Shown here: piece by piece, positions 1 to 11,189 of the stretch | How positions within the stretch are numbered: position 1 is the stretch's first letter | Layout: every line of letters starts with the position of its first letter | NCBI RefSeq assembly: GCF_030413595.1 | Contig: NZ_CP129238.1 | Location: 1,612,001 to 1,676,000 of the forward strand | Source: Planococcus liqunii | GTDB taxonomy: Bacteria > Bacillota > Bacilli > Bacillales_A > Planococcaceae | Direction of reading: 5' to 3' | DNA: 64,000 nucleotides | Translations under genes and position numbers: made by a program | Notes under the pieces: model-generated | What the model saw: only the letters and a program-made list of their open reading frames with translations | Told to the model about the DNA's origin: nothing | The model's database searches: none

Positions 1-2181
1 CTTTTTTGTTGGATGGGCTGGAAAAGGGAAGCTTTGCTGCACATGGGAATCATTGCGATCTTATCGGCCGGTTTTTTTCTGCTGCAGGAAATTCGCAGCC
101 AGGATTCGTTTGACTACAGCCAGCCGTATGCAGGAGAACTCCGATTTGACGGTGATTATGTCATTGACGGCGACGGGCTGAGAGGGTTTGCCCGACTGGA
201 CGGCGGCACTCGTGTCTATGCCAAATACCGCATCGCGACGGCAGAAGAAAAAGCGGCACTGGAAGAAAGTTTGTTTGAATCTTTGCTGTTTATTCAAGGC
301 ACCTTCGAAGCCCCATCTCCGCCGTCCCATCGGTTTTCTTTTGATATGCAAAAGTATTTGGACCATAACGGGGCGAAGCACATACTGGCTGTTGAATCGA
401 TTATCGGCGTGGAGAAGCAAGAGACGGTGATCAGCAAATTATACCGGCAGCGGCAATGGCTAAAAAAGCATATTCAGAATACGTTTCCGTCCAGTTTGGC
501 TACAGAAGCGGAAGCGCTGCTGATTGGGGAGCAGGAAAACATGGCAAACGAAGACCGGCTCATGTACCAGACGCTTGGCATTACGCATCTGTTTGCGATT
601 TCCGGCTTGCACGTCGCCATTCTTGTCGGCATTGTGTATTTTGTGCTCTTGCGGCTTAGGGTCCGGAAAGAAACTGCGCTGGTGCTGCTGCTTGGCATTT
701 TGCCGGTGTATGCAGTCTTGGCAGGGGGCGCGCCTTCCGTTCTCCGTTCGGTATTTATGGTAAGCGCAGTTCTTGCTGTCCGGCTTTTTAACCTGCGCGT
801 CTCGATTGCGCATATTCTGCTCGGCAGTTTTGTCTTCTTTATCTTATGGAACCCTTTTATGATGTACGACATCGGCTTTCAATTGTCATACGGGGCGACG
901 TTTGGCATCATTTACTCCAGCCGCTTTTTAACAGCAGACCAATCGGCTATTAAGAGTGGCCTAATTCTAACTGCGATTTCTCAAGTGACGCTCTATCCCT
1001 TGCTTCTTTTTCATTTTTACGAAATTTCCTTGTCGGCTTTCCTGGTCAACAGCCTTTTTGTGCCGCTTTATACGCTGTTTATTCTGCCGGCAAATCTCGT
1101 GCTTCTGGCGTTGACGTTTATATTCCAGCCGGCAGCTGATATTGCGTTTGGAATATACGAACCTTTGAGGGCGTTGATTGAAAAGTTCATGGTGTGGCTG
1201 TCCGGGCTGCCATATCAAATGTGGAATCCGGGAAAGCCGGGAGCATGGATGCTGGTTGCCTTGTTTGTAAGCGTCCTACTGTTTTACAGTTTGGCGGAGC
1301 AGGGTTTCCGCTATCGGCAGTTGCTGGTGCTGATCGTTCCGGCAGTTGTTTTCACACTGCTGCCGTATGTCGATCCTGCATTGAAGGTGGCGTTTTTGGA
1401 CGTCGGGCAAGGCGATAGTGCGGTCATTGAATTGCCTTACCGGCAAGGGGTGTATGTAATTGACAGCGGCGGGCTCCTGCGTTTTGATACGGAAGAATTC
1501 AGAAAGCGGGGCAGGCCCTATGAAGTCGGCAGGCAGATTGTGGCGCCGTATTTAAAAGGGAACGGGCTGTCGTCGGTCGATGTGCTGGTATTGAGCCATG
1601 CAGATGCGGACCATGCCGAAGGGGCGGAAGAACTGTTTCCGCACCTGCGCATCAAAGAACTCCATTTATCTCCCGGATCACAGGCGGAAGGCATTATCCG
1701 GGACATCGCGCCGTTTGCGAAAGAAGCGGCCGTGCGGTTTCCGGGAAGGGGTTCGGGATGGGCGAAAGGCGGGGCAACATTCCGCTATTTGTCGCCGGCG
1801 GACGCGGAGTATGAAGGCAACAACGATTCGCTCGTGCTGCTGGTTGAGAGCGGAGAGTACCGGGCATTGTTTACCGGGGATTTGGAAGAAGCCGGGGAAC
1901 GCGATTTGGAAGCGGCATACGGGCAGGCGTTGTCCGGACTGACCGTCTTGAAAGTGGGACACCATGGCAGCAAGACATCGAGCAGCCAGGCATTTTTGGA
2001 ACTGGTGGAACCGAAGCTGTCGATTTTCTCGACGGGGATCGATAACCGCTACGGGCACCCCAGTGAAGAAGTGGTCGACCGCTTTAACGCACTCGGCTTG
2101 CCGACCTTGAATACGGCTGATACTGGCACTATCGAAATGGAAATCAAAGACGGCCAGGTAACGCTTCAAACCATGCGCTGA
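1..2181 (+). CDS. comEC: ComEC/Rec2 DNA uptake channel protein, 5' end cut off
   Basis: Polytopic membrane protein that forms the channel through which single-stranded DNA enters the cytosol during transformation. The reading frame is open from base 1, and the first ATG (13) lies in hydrophobic sequence, so the true start is probably upstream of the window. Visible parts are an N-terminal OB-like region, the multi-spanning Competence domain (about residues 190-460 counted from base 13), and a C-terminal metallo-beta-lactamase-like domain with HADADHAEG near residue 528 and GHHGSKTSSS further on. It is followed by a terminator. Together with the comG operon at the other end of the window it indicates a competence apparatus. 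The family call is firm; only the start is missing. Confidence 0.95.
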   Translation, partial: LFCWMGWKREALLHMGIIAILSAGFFLLQEIRSQDSFDYSQPYAGELRFDGDYVIDGDGLRGFARLDGGTRVYAKYRIATAEEKAALEESLFESLLFIQGTFEAPSPPSHRFSFDMQKYLDHNGAKHILAVESIIGVEKQETVISKLYRQRQWLKKHIQNTFPSSLATEAEALLIGEQENMANEDRLMYQTLGITHLFAISGLHVAILVGIVYFVLLRLRVRKETALVLLLGILPVYAVLAGGAPSVLRSVFMVSAVLAVRLFNLRVSIAHILLGSFVFFILWNPFMMYDIGFQLSYGATFGIIYSSRFLTADQSAIKSGLILTAISQVTLYPLLLFHFYEISLSAFLVNSLFVPLYTLFILPANLVLLALTFIFQPAADIAFGIYEPLRALIEKFMVWLSGLPYQMWNPGKPGAWMLVALFVSVLLFYSLAEQGFRYRQLLVLIVPAVVFTLLPYVDPALKVAFLDVGQGDSAVIELPYRQGVYVIDSGGLLRFDTEEFRKRGRPYEVGRQIVAPYLKGNGLSSVDVLVLSHADADHAEGAEELFPHLRIKELHLSPGSQAEGIIRDIAPFAKEAAVRFPGRGSGWAKGGATFRYLSPADAEYEGNNDSLVLLVESGEYRALFTGDLEEAGERDLEAAYGQALSGLTVLKVGHHGSKTSSSQAFLELVEPKLSIFSTGIDNRYGHPSEEVVDRFNALGLPTLNTADTGTIEMEIKDGQVTLQTMR

Positions 2182-2184
2182 AAT

Positions 2185-2222
2185 AAAAAAAAGTTCCTGC
2201 AATTAAGCGGGAACTTTTTTTT
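2185..2222. terminator. Bidirectional terminator between comEC and yqzM
   Basis: The inverted repeat AGTTCC-TGC / GCG-GGAACT is flanked by an A-run on the left and a T-run on the right, so it can end transcription of comEC (plus) and of yqzM (minus). Confidence 0.85.
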
Positions 2223-2226
2223 CTAT

Positions 2227-2361
2227 TTAGCGAGCTACAAATTGCACTACTGCCGCAATAATGAAGATAGCCGCAAAAAATACGAATGATACAACAAATC
2301 CCATTCCTGCGTCGATGGCGTCATTGCGCTTCGACTGTACGTTCTGTTCAAATTCATTCAT
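2227..2361 (-). CDS. yqzM: YqzM-like small membrane protein
   Basis: A 44-residue protein with a short charged N-terminus (MNEFEQNVQSKRNDAIDAG) and one hydrophobic segment of about 22 residues, so it is probably a single-pass membrane protein. The start is the ATG at 2361, which has a GGAGGG ribosome site just upstream; a longer open frame upstream has no such site. B. subtilis carries yqzM at the same place, between comEC and holA and on the opposite strand, which supports the name. Function is unknown. It is transcribed towards comEC and shares its terminator. Confidence 0.8.
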   Translation of the reverse strand: MNEFEQNVQSKRNDAIDAGMGFVVSFVFFAAIFIIAAVVQFVAR

Positions 2362-2517
2362 TGCTATCCCTCCTAATTCCCTCTTATTATAATTGAACGG
2401 CGTACAAAAATCTAGATTGAACTGAAGATAATCCGCTGATAATGGAAGCTGACACAGAAATGTCGAAATACCAAAACGCACGAAAATCCGATATAGTAGA
2501 GAGAGGAGGTGCGATTC

Positions 2518-3552
2518 ATGATCACTTCAATATGGAAAGCCATTCGAAACGGACAAATTGATCCTGTTTACGTCATTACAGGAACCGAAAGTTATTTCAT
2601 CGAAAAAACTTTGGATTTATTAAAAACAAAACTGACAGACGGCGAACCCGAGTTCATCAATTTTGATCTCGACGAGGTGCCGGTGGATTATGTGATAGAA
2701 GAAGCAGACACCATTCCATTTTTCAGCGACCGCAAATTGATCATTGCCAAAAATGCCTCGTTCTTAAAAGCGGCGGAACGCGGCAAAGAGAAAATCGACC
2801 ACAATTTGAAGGCGCTGGAAGCCTGGCTCGAAAATCCGCCTTCGAGTTCGGTCACCGTTTTTGTCGCGCCTTATGAAAAATTGGATGAGCGCAAAAAAAT
2901 AACCAAACTGATCAAGCAGCATGCGGTCATGGTTGAGGCGAAGGCGCTGCAGGCCAACGACTTGGAAGTATGGGTGCAGCACGAAGCCAAACAGTTCGGC
3001 AAGCACATTGAAAAATCATCCGCCCAGCGCTTGATTGAAATGGCCGGCACGAATTTGACGCTGCTGTCTTCTGAAATCGAGAAGATGTCGCTGTATCTTG
3101 GGGCAGAGGAAGAAATTACGGACGAACTGATCGAGCAGATGACGGCGCGGACTTTAGAACAGGATGCATTTAAAATGCTGCAGGCTTACCTTGACGGCGA
3201 TATCAGCGAGGCGCTCAGCGTCTACTACGACTTGATCCGCCAAAAAGAAGAGCCGGTTGCCTTGACCGCACTTCTTGCTTCCCAGATCCGCTTTATGGTG
3301 CACGTCTATTACTTGCAGAAAAAAGGCTACCACGCACAGCAAATATCGAAGCAGTTAAAAGCGCATCCGTACCGGGTCAAGCTGCTGGTTGAAAAACGCC
3401 AGCAAATTCCGGAGCAGCGTTTGCTCGAGGTGTTGAATGACTTGGCGGAAATCGATTTGCAGCTGAAAACTCAAAGCGGCAACCGCGAACGCATACTGGA
3501 GTTCTTTTTGATGAAACGCAAGCAGGCGAGAAAAGCAGGAATAGCGCAGTAA
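2518..3552 (+). CDS. holA: DNA polymerase III delta subunit (clamp-loader wrench)
   Basis: Delta subunit of the replication clamp loader, which opens the beta sliding clamp. The 344-residue protein has the usual length and begins MITSIWKAIRNG, followed by the YVITGTESYFIEK region typical of HolA/YqeN. The ATG at 2518 is preferred over an in-frame GTG at 2509, because that GTG lies inside the ribosome site AGGAGGT (2504-2510). A TATAGT at 2492-2497 may be its -10 element. In B. subtilis holA likewise sits between comEC/yqzM and rpsT. Confidence 0.93.
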   Translation: MITSIWKAIRNGQIDPVYVITGTESYFIEKTLDLLKTKLTDGEPEFINFDLDEVPVDYVIEEADTIPFFSDRKLIIAKNASFLKAAERGKEKIDHNLKALEAWLENPPSSSVTVFVAPYEKLDERKKITKLIKQHAVMVEAKALQANDLEVWVQHEAKQFGKHIEKSSAQRLIEMAGTNLTLLSSEIEKMSLYLGAEEEITDELIEQMTARTLEQDAFKMLQAYLDGDISEALSVYYDLIRQKEEPVALTALLASQIRFMVHVYYLQKKGYHAQQISKQLKAHPYRVKLLVEKRQQIPEQRLLEVLNDLAEIDLQLKTQSGNRERILEFFLMKRKQARKAGIAQ

Positions 3553-3685
3553 GAGTTCCGAGTAAACCCGTCGCTTTTAAAAAGGCGCGTGTCCAAAGGG
3601 CCACGTGAAGAACGCAGGGACACTCCCGGGCTCTTTGCTGGAGTTTCCGGACGGCGAAACGTTCGCATCGACTTGTTGAAAAAGT
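3553..3685. other. holA-rpsT spacer, no gene
   Basis: No convincing reading frame. The stretch is GC-richer than nearby spacers and can fold: GTGTCC at 3589-3594 pairs with GGACAC at 3618-3623, and CAAAG at 3595 could pair partly with CTTTG at 3633. No known RNA family was recognised. In spore-forming relatives gpr and spoIIP lie on the other side of rpsT; nothing resembling them is here. Confidence 0.4.
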
Positions 3686-3718
3686 AAAAAGGCCGATTCC
3701 CAAAGGAATCGGCCTTTT
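3686..3718. terminator. Bidirectional terminator between holA and rpsT
   Basis: The stem AAAAAGGCCGATTCC / GGAATCGGCCTTTT with a CAAA loop is a perfect hairpin with A and T runs on either side. It serves the converging holA (plus) and rpsT (minus). Confidence 0.92.
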
Positions 3719-3723
3719 GTGTT

Positions 3724-3975
3724 TTACGCTTGTTTTTTCATCAAGCGAGATTTTTTGCGAGCTGCAGTGTTCTTGTGGATAAGACCTTTAGAAGCCGCTT
3801 TTTCCACTTGTTTGATTGCCGCTTTAACTGTATCGCCAGCGTTTTCTTCGTTGTTCAAAAGAGCTTGGTCAGCTTTTTTGACAGCAGAACGCATAGTCGA
3901 TCTCACATGTGAGTTTTGAGCGTTTTTCGTTTCATTCGTGCGGACACGTTTGATTGCAGATTTAATGTTTGGCAT
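3724..3975 (-). CDS. rpsT: 30S ribosomal protein S20
   Basis: Primary 16S rRNA-binding protein of the small subunit. The protein has 83 residues, is rich in Lys, Arg and Ala, starts [15 protein letters not shown] and ends [11 protein letters not shown], all typical of S20. The start chosen is the ATG at 3975, which has an AGGAGGTG site 7 bases upstream; an earlier in-frame ATG at 3984 overlaps that site. It lies between holA and lepA as in other Bacillales, but the spore genes gpr and spoIIP that follow it in B. subtilis are absent. Confidence 0.97.
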   Translation of the reverse strand: MPNIKSAIKRVRTNETKNAQNSHVRSTMRSAVKKADQALLNNEENAGDTVKAAIKQVEKAASKGLIHKNTAARKKSRLMKKQA

Positions 3976-4135
3976 GTATTTCACCTCCTAGACAATTAGG
4001 AACAGAGATGGAATCATCTCAACTCTTTTATGTCTCTATACAACATCAGTTATTTTATCAAATCCAGGAAAAGAATGCAATAGATACATGCAAAGAAGTT
4101 TTCCTTGACAGTGAAACGTTTTCAACAGGCTTTCA

Positions 4136-4164
4136 TTGCCGGATGGCGGCTACACTGCTATAAT
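4136..4164 (+). promoter_or_regulatory. SigA-type promoter of lepA
   Basis: TTGCCG at 4136-4141 and a perfect TATAAT at 4159-4164 are 17 bases apart, 29 bases upstream of the lepA start. Confidence 0.7.
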
Positions 4165-4193
4165 TCAAAGTAGTTTATTTAGGAGTGAAGAGA

Positions 4194-6023
4194 ATGAATC
4201 ATGAGGAACGATTAGCACGCCAAAGCAAAATCCGTAACTTTTCCATCATTGCGCACATTGACCACGGAAAGTCTACGCTTGCTGACCGCATATTAGAGAA
4301 AACGGAAGCTTTGACTTCCCGTGAAATGAAAGCACAATCATTGGATTCCATGGACTTGGAACGCGAACGCGGCATCACGATCAAATTGAATGCCGTTCAG
4401 CTGCACTACAAAGCAAAAGACGGGGAAACCTATATCATGCACTTGATCGACACCCCAGGGCATGTCGATTTCACATATGAAGTATCCCGCAGCCTTGCCG
4501 CTTGTGAAGGCGCCGTACTGGTTGTGGATGCAGCACAGGGAATCGAAGCCCAGACACTGGCGAACGTATACTTGGCACTGGACAACGAATTGGAAATCCT
4601 GCCGGTCATCAATAAAATTGATTTGCCTGCCGCTGACCCGGAACGTGTCAGAGGCGAAATCGAAGACGTGATCGGACTCGATGCTTCAGAAGCGGTGCTT
4701 GCTTCAGCAAAAGCCGGCATCGGCATCGAAGAAATTCTGGAGCAGGTGGTCGAGAAAGTGCCTGCGCCGACCGGAGACCCGAGCGCTCCGCTGAAAGCTT
4801 TGATTTTTGACTCGCTTTACGACCCATATCGCGGCGTTGTCGCCTATATCCGGATTGTCGAAGGCACAGTCAAACCGGGAGACCGCATCAAGATGATGGC
4901 GTCCGGCAAAGAATTCGATGTGATTGAAGCAGGCGTTTTCACTCCGCATACCGCACTTCAGGAAGAATTGACAGTCGGCGATGTCGGCTTTATCACGGCA
5001 GCCATCAAAAATGTCGGCGATTCTACAGTCGGCGACACGATCACGCTTGCGAACAATCCAGCCGCTGAAGCGCTGCCCGGCTACCGCCGCTTGAACCCGA
5101 TGGTGTACTGTGGATTGTATCCGATTGATACATCCAGATACAATGACCTTCGCGACGCGCTTGAAAAACTGGAACTGAATGATGCCGCGCTGCAATTCGA
5201 ACCGGAATCATCCCAGGCGCTTGGCTTCGGCTACCGCTGCGGATTCCTCGGGCTCTTGCACATGGAAATCATCCAGGAGCGCATCGAACGGGAATTCAAT
5301 ATCGATTTGATTACCACTGCGCCAAGCGTTATCTATGATGTGCATATGACAGACGGCGAAGTGCTGAAAATCGATAACCCGGCGATGATGCCGGATGCAC
5401 AGAAGATTGATAAAGTGGAAGAGCCATACGTAAAAGCGACCGTTATGGTACCAAACGATTATGTCGGAGCGGTTATGGAAATCTGCCAGAAGAAACGCGG
5501 AAACTTCCTGACGATGGACTATATCGATGCCACGCGCGTCAGCATCATTTACGAATTGCCGCTTGCGGAAATCGTCTACGATTTCTTCGATCAATTGAAA
5601 TCGGGAACGAAAGGCTATGCCTCGTTTGACTACGAGTTGATCGGATACAAAGAGTCAAGACTGGTGAAGATGGACATTCTATTGAACAGCGAACAAGTGG
5701 ATGCCTTGAGCTTTATCGTGCACCGTGACTTTGCGTACGAACGCGGCAAAGTCATTGTGGATAAATTGAAGTCATTGATTCCGCGCCAGCAGTTTGAAGT
5801 GCCGATCCAGGCAGCGATCGGTCAGAAAATCGTCGCTCGCCAAACCATCAGCGCAATGCGCAAAAACGTACTTGCCAAATGTTACGGCGGAGATATCTCC
5901 CGTAAGCGGAAACTTCTTGATAAGCAAAAAGAAGGCAAGAAGCGCATGAAGCAAGTCGGTTCTGTAGAAGTGCCTCAGGAAGCATTTATGGCCATCCTGA
6001 AAATGGACGACCAATCAAAATAA
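4194..6023 (+). CDS. lepA: Translation elongation factor 4 (LepA) GTPase
   Basis: Ribosome-bound GTPase that back-translocates or remodels stalled elongation complexes. The 609-residue protein starts [20 protein letters not shown], with G1 [10 protein letters not shown]3 DTPGHVDF and G4 NKID, followed by EF-G-like domains and the LepA-specific C-terminus ([20 protein letters not shown]). The ATG at 4194 lies 6 bases after the ribosome site AGGAGTG; an in-frame GTG at 4185 is part of that site. It has its own promoter and is followed by a hairpin and hemW. Confidence 0.97.
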   Translation: MNHEERLARQSKIRNFSIIAHIDHGKSTLADRILEKTEALTSREMKAQSLDSMDLERERGITIKLNAVQLHYKAKDGETYIMHLIDTPGHVDFTYEVSRSLAACEGAVLVVDAAQGIEAQTLANVYLALDNELEILPVINKIDLPAADPERVRGEIEDVIGLDASEAVLASAKAGIGIEEILEQVVEKVPAPTGDPSAPLKALIFDSLYDPYRGVVAYIRIVEGTVKPGDRIKMMASGKEFDVIEAGVFTPHTALQEELTVGDVGFITAAIKNVGDSTVGDTITLANNPAAEALPGYRRLNPMVYCGLYPIDTSRYNDLRDALEKLELNDAALQFEPESSQALGFGYRCGFLGLLHMEIIQERIEREFNIDLITTAPSVIYDVHMTDGEVLKIDNPAMMPDAQKIDKVEEPYVKATVMVPNDYVGAVMEICQKKRGNFLTMDYIDATRVSIIYELPLAEIVYDFFDQLKSGTKGYASFDYELIGYKESRLVKMDILLNSEQVDALSFIVHRDFAYERGKVIVDKLKSLIPRQQFEVPIQAAIGQKIVARQTISAMRKNVLAKCYGGDISRKRKLLDKQKEGKKRMKQVGSVEVPQEAFMAILKMDDQSK

Positions 6024-6024
6024 A

Positions 6025-6060
6025 CAAAGGAGGAGGCCGATTTCTTGCGCCTCCTTTTCT
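6025..6060 (+). terminator. Probable terminator after lepA
   Basis: AAAGGAGG pairs with CCTCCTTT across a short loop, with a T-rich tail. It may only partly stop transcription, since hemW starts 20 bases later and no separate promoter was seen. Confidence 0.55.
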
Positions 6061-6081
6061 TATTAGAAAGAAGGAATAGCA

Positions 6082-7221
6082 ATGGTTAAAGGATTGTATA
6101 TCCATATCCCATTCTGCCACCAGATCTGTCACTACTGTGACTTCAATAAAGTATTTTTTAAAGACCAGCCTGTAGATGCCTACGTCGATTCAGTCGGAAA
6201 AGAACTGGCGCTTTGGAAACAGGAAGGCGCGCTTGACCAGCCGTTGGAAACGATTTTTCTTGGAGGCGGAACACCGACCTCGTTGACGCCGGCGCAATTG
6301 CAGAAATTGCTCGGCTATATCCATCAATACGTCCCCATGGCGGACAATTTGGAATGGACGTCTGAAGCCAATCCGGATGAATTGACGAAAGAAAAAATGC
6401 AGGTGTTGTTCGACGGCGGCGTCAACCGTTTGTCGATGGGCGTGCAGTCGTTCGATGAGGATTTGTTAAAGCGCCTCGGCCGCACGCACAGCAATGGCGA
6501 CGTGAAACGGGCAGTCGCTGAAGCAAGAGAAGTCGGCTTCACGAACCTCAGTTTTGACTTGATGTACGGACTTCCCGGCCAGACGATGGCGCAGTGGGAA
6601 GATACATTAGAGCAGGCCTTCGGGTTCAATTTGCCGCATTTCTCCGCCTATTCGCTGATCATCGAACCGAAAACGGTTTTCTATAATTTGATGACCAAAG
6701 GAAAACTCAATACGGTGACAGAAGACTTGGAAGCGGATATGTACGAAAAGTTAATGGCCGAAATGGAACACCGTGGCTTGAAGCAATACGAAATATCGAA
6801 TTTTGGCCAGCCGGGCTTTGAATCACGCCATAATCTGTTGTACTGGGACAATGCGGAATACATCGGCGTCGGCGCAGGAGCCCATGGCTATGTGAACGGC
6901 ATCCGCTATTCCAACCACGGGCCTTTGAAAAAATACATGGCGCCGCTTGAAGAAGGCGTCCGTCCAATTTTGAATACGCACGAAGTGCCCGTCAATGAGA
7001 AGATGGAAGAAGAAATGTTCCTCGGCTTGCGCAAAACGGCAGGCGTTTCCATCAGCGGCTTCCAGGAGAAATTTCAGCAGTCGCTGGAAGAAGTATATGG
7101 TGCAATTTTAGAAAAAGAAGTGGCGAACGAGCACCTGGAGATTGAAGACGGCCGGGTGAAACTGACGAAACAAGGCCGCTTTGTCGGCAACGAAGTATTC
7201 GAACAGTTTTTATTGAATTAA
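6082..7221 (+). CDS. hemW: Radical SAM heme chaperone HemW
   Basis: Member of the HemN-like radical SAM family that binds heme and delivers it to respiratory enzymes; older annotations call it oxygen-independent coproporphyrinogen oxidase. The 379-residue protein starts MVKGLYIHIPFCHQICHYCD with the CX3CX2C iron-sulfur motif at Cys12, Cys16 and Cys19. GGGTPT and the HemW C-terminal domain follow. It lacks the longer N-terminus of true HemN. The lepA-hemW-hrcA order matches B. subtilis. HemW rather than HemN is inferred from length and context. Confidence 0.9.
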   Translation: MVKGLYIHIPFCHQICHYCDFNKVFFKDQPVDAYVDSVGKELALWKQEGALDQPLETIFLGGGTPTSLTPAQLQKLLGYIHQYVPMADNLEWTSEANPDELTKEKMQVLFDGGVNRLSMGVQSFDEDLLKRLGRTHSNGDVKRAVAEAREVGFTNLSFDLMYGLPGQTMAQWEDTLEQAFGFNLPHFSAYSLIIEPKTVFYNLMTKGKLNTVTEDLEADMYEKLMAEMEHRGLKQYEISNFGQPGFESRHNLLYWDNAEYIGVGAGAHGYVNGIRYSNHGPLKKYMAPLEEGVRPILNTHEVPVNEKMEEEMFLGLRKTAGVSISGFQEKFQQSLEEVYGAILEKEVANEHLEIEDGRVKLTKQGRFVGNEVFEQFLLN

Positions 7222-7323
7222 AGAAACGGTCCATGGAGTTTAGTTGAATATGCCGGCAGTGAATGCAGGCAAAACAAGGCAATGAGTCAGTTTGACTTAT
7301 TTTGATAAATTCAAGCGTCTGCG

Positions 7324-7352
7324 TTGACAAGCTAAATGGAATTTGGTAATTT
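7324..7352 (+). promoter_or_regulatory. Promoter of the hrcA-grpE-dnaK operon
   Basis: A perfect -35 TTGACA (7324-7329) and a weaker -10 TAATTT (7347-7352) with 17-base spacing. Transcription would start just before or within the CIRCE element, as expected for HrcA repression. Confidence 0.65.
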
Positions 7353-7362
7353 TAATGTAGTA

Positions 7363-7389
7363 TTAGCACTCACACTCATAGAGTGCTAA
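7363..7389 (+). promoter_or_regulatory. CIRCE operator (HrcA binding site)
   Basis: Perfect consensus inverted repeat TTAGCACTC-N9-GAGTGCTAA, directly before hrcA. It is the binding site of the HrcA repressor, so this heat-shock operon is autoregulated and coupled to GroE availability as in B. subtilis. Confidence 0.98.
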
Positions 7390-7403
7390 CAGAGGTGATG
7401 ATC

Positions 7404-8435
7404 ATGTTAACAGAACGGCAGTTGCTCATTTTAAAAGTGACAGTTGATGATTATATTCAATCAGCTCAGCCGGTAGGATCGAACCAACTATCAAAGAAAT
7501 CCGAACTTCCATTTAGTCCGGCAACGATTCGTAATGAAATGGCTGATCTCGAAGGATTAGGATTTTTGGAAAAGACCCATACTTCATCGGGGCGGGTCCC
7601 TTCTCAAAAAGGGTACCGCTATTATGTTGACCATTTGCTGACGCCTCGGCCATTGCCGAAGCAGGATATCCAGCAGCTCCGGTCCATTTTTGAAGATAAA
7701 ATTGCTGAAACCGAAGAAGTCATCAAGCGGTCGGCGATGATTTTATCGGAGCTGACGAACTACACGGCCATCTTGCTTGGCCCGGATGTCCGGAAGCATA
7801 CGGTGAAAAAATTGTCGATTGTCCCGCTGACGATGGATACGGCAGTGGCCATCATTGTCACAGATAACGGCCACGTAGAAAATCGGGTGTTTACCATTCC
7901 GGAAGGGTTGGATCCGGCGGATATTGAAAAGATGGTCAATATACTAAATGACCGCCTTGCAGGTGTCTCGCTGAACGATCTGCATCTCCGGCTGGAGCAG
8001 GAAACCCTGACGGTGTTTAAACAGCATGTCAATCGCTACGGAGAGTTGTTTTCCACATTCAGGCAGGCGGTGATTATGCCGCATGACGACAATGTATTTT
8101 TCGGCGGAAAGCTGAATATTCTCAAACAGCCTGATTTCCATGATCTTCAGAAAATCAGGGATTTGATGAATGTCATGGAAGAACACAAGCATATCCCGAT
8201 GATTCTGCCGGTCGGCAGCCAAGGTCTCCATATCCGGATCGGTTCTGAAAACACGCTTTCCGCGATGGAAGATTGCAGTGTGATCACCGTTTCATACGAC
8301 ATTGGAGAAGAACAAACGGGTTCAATCGCTATTGTGGGTCCAAAACGCATGGATTACAAACGTGTCGTTACTTTATTGGATACGCTCAGCGGCGAATTGT
8401 CGAAAGAATTGACCCGAATGATCCGGGGTAAGTGA
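7404..8435 (+). CDS. hrcA: Heat-inducible transcription repressor HrcA
   Basis: DNA-binding repressor of class I heat-shock genes. The 343-residue protein, the same length as in B. subtilis, starts MLTERQLLILKVTVDDYIQS with an N-terminal winged helix (LPFSPATIRNEMADLEGLG) and a GAF-like core. The ATG at 7404 follows the ribosome site AGAGGTG; an in-frame GTG at 7383 lies inside the CIRCE operator and is not credible. It is the first gene of hrcA-grpE-dnaK, and its own operator lies in the leader. Confidence 0.97.
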   Translation: MLTERQLLILKVTVDDYIQSAQPVGSNQLSKKSELPFSPATIRNEMADLEGLGFLEKTHTSSGRVPSQKGYRYYVDHLLTPRPLPKQDIQQLRSIFEDKIAETEEVIKRSAMILSELTNYTAILLGPDVRKHTVKKLSIVPLTMDTAVAIIVTDNGHVENRVFTIPEGLDPADIEKMVNILNDRLAGVSLNDLHLRLEQETLTVFKQHVNRYGELFSTFRQAVIMPHDDNVFFGGKLNILKQPDFHDLQKIRDLMNVMEEHKHIPMILPVGSQGLHIRIGSENTLSAMEDCSVITVSYDIGEEQTGSIAIVGPKRMDYKRVVTLLDTLSGELSKELTRMIRGK

Positions 8436-8452
8436 ATAAAGGAGGAACAGAT

Positions 8453-9076
8453 TTGTCTAAAGAAAAAAAACCTCAACAAACTGAAGAAATGGTAAACGAT
8501 GTCGAAGTGGACGAGGAGTTCCAGGCGCAAATGGACCCTGAAACGGAAGCAGCGCGAAGAGCGGCATCAGAAGAGGCATTAGAATCCTCGGATGAGCAAG
8601 CTGAAGAATCGCCTGCTGAAGAACAGGTTGATGAAGCAGCTGAACTTCGCGAGCAGCTTGAAGCGGAGCAGAACAAATACCTTCGCCTGTTGGCGGACTA
8701 CGACAATTTCAAACGCCGTGCCCAAAAAGACAGACAAGACGCAGAAAAATTCCGTTCTCAATCTCTTTTGACGGATTTATTGCCGGTGCTGGATAACTTC
8801 GGCCGGGCGCTTGCTGTTGAAGCGAAAAGCGATGAAGCCGCTTCGATCCTTAAAGGGCTTCAAATGGTGCAGAACAACTTGCTTGAAGCGGTAAAACGCG
8901 AAGGCTTGGAAGAAATCGAGGCGCTTGGAAAACCTTTCGACCCGAACTTCCATCAGGCAGTTATGCAGGAAAAAGACGAAAATGCAGAGCCGGGCTCCGT
9001 GTTAATGGAACTTCAAAAAGGGTATACCCTTAAAGGCAGAGTGCTTCGTCCATCTATGGTAAAAGTTAACGAATAA
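8453..9076 (+). CDS. grpE: Nucleotide exchange factor GrpE
   Basis: Co-chaperone that releases ADP from DnaK. The 207-residue protein has an acidic, low-complexity N-terminus, a long coiled coil (AAELREQLEAEQNKYLRLLA) and the conserved beta domain ending in GYTLKGRVLRPSMVKV. The start is taken as TTG at 8453, 7 bases after the strong ribosome site AAAGGAGG; the GTG at 8432 that overlaps the hrcA stop would put that site inside the coding region. Confidence 0.95.
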   Translation: MSKEKKPQQTEEMVNDVEVDEEFQAQMDPETEAARRAASEEALESSDEQAEESPAEEQVDEAAELREQLEAEQNKYLRLLADYDNFKRRAQKDRQDAEKFRSQSLLTDLLPVLDNFGRALAVEAKSDEAASILKGLQMVQNNLLEAVKREGLEEIEALGKPFDPNFHQAVMQEKDENAEPGSVLMELQKGYTLKGRVLRPSMVKVNE

Positions 9077-9097
9077 TTTGGTAATGGAGGAATTTAA

Positions 9098-10927
<1,830 letters not shown>

Positions 10928-10938
10928 GCAGGACCCGG

Positions 10939-10973
10939 AAAAGTCAAAGCAAAGCAACATGCTTTGGCTTTTT
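10939..10973 (+). terminator. Terminator-like hairpin between dnaK and dnaJ
   Basis: AAAAGTCAAAGC (10939-10950) pairs with GCTTTGGCTTTT (10961-10972) over 12 base pairs with one G-T wobble, followed by T-rich sequence. It would reduce or stop read-through from dnaK into dnaJ. Confidence 0.7.
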
Positions 10974-11030
10974 CACACTTAAAAGAACATTGTGTCTGTA
11001 ATTTTTTATGGTTTGCTAATAGCGGATTTA

Positions 11031-11155
11031 TGTCTAGACTCCAGCGCCCAGATTCTAGGGTCATAAGCCACTCTGGCTGTGTGGCTGAAAATATGCCACT
11101 TCGCCAAAGCGTCTTATGCCCGTCGAATCTACATGGGCGCTTCCGCTTTTCTAAG
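11031..11155. repeat. Hairpin repeat, solo copy (copy A)
   Basis: About 125 bp beginning TGTCTAGACTCCAGCGCC and ending in CGCTTTTCTAAG. It matches the array at 33.7-34.05 kb, most closely its last copy. It folds as a long rod: GCGCCCA (11044) with TGGGCGC (11134), GATTC with GAATC, CATAAG (11062) with CTTATG (11113), and a tip GTGGC (11081) with GCCAC (11095). No ORF lies within it. Confidence 0.85.
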
Positions 11156-11160
11156 AGTCT

Positions 11161-11189
11161 TTGCAACGGCAATTTAAACCGTGTACAAT
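11161..11189 (+). promoter_or_regulatory. Separate promoter for dnaJ
   Basis: TTGCAA (11161-11166) and TACAAT (11184-11189) with exactly 17 bases between, 30 bases upstream of dnaJ and directly after the hairpin repeat. No CIRCE element is next to it. Confidence 0.65.

Noticed and set aside
4105..4164. Perfect TTGACA at 4105 as the -35 of lepA
   Set aside because: It is 48 bases from the TATAAT; TTGCCG at 4136 has the right 17-base spacing.
7383..7403. GTG 7383 as the hrcA start
   Set aside because: It lies inside the CIRCE operator and upstream of the ribosome site.
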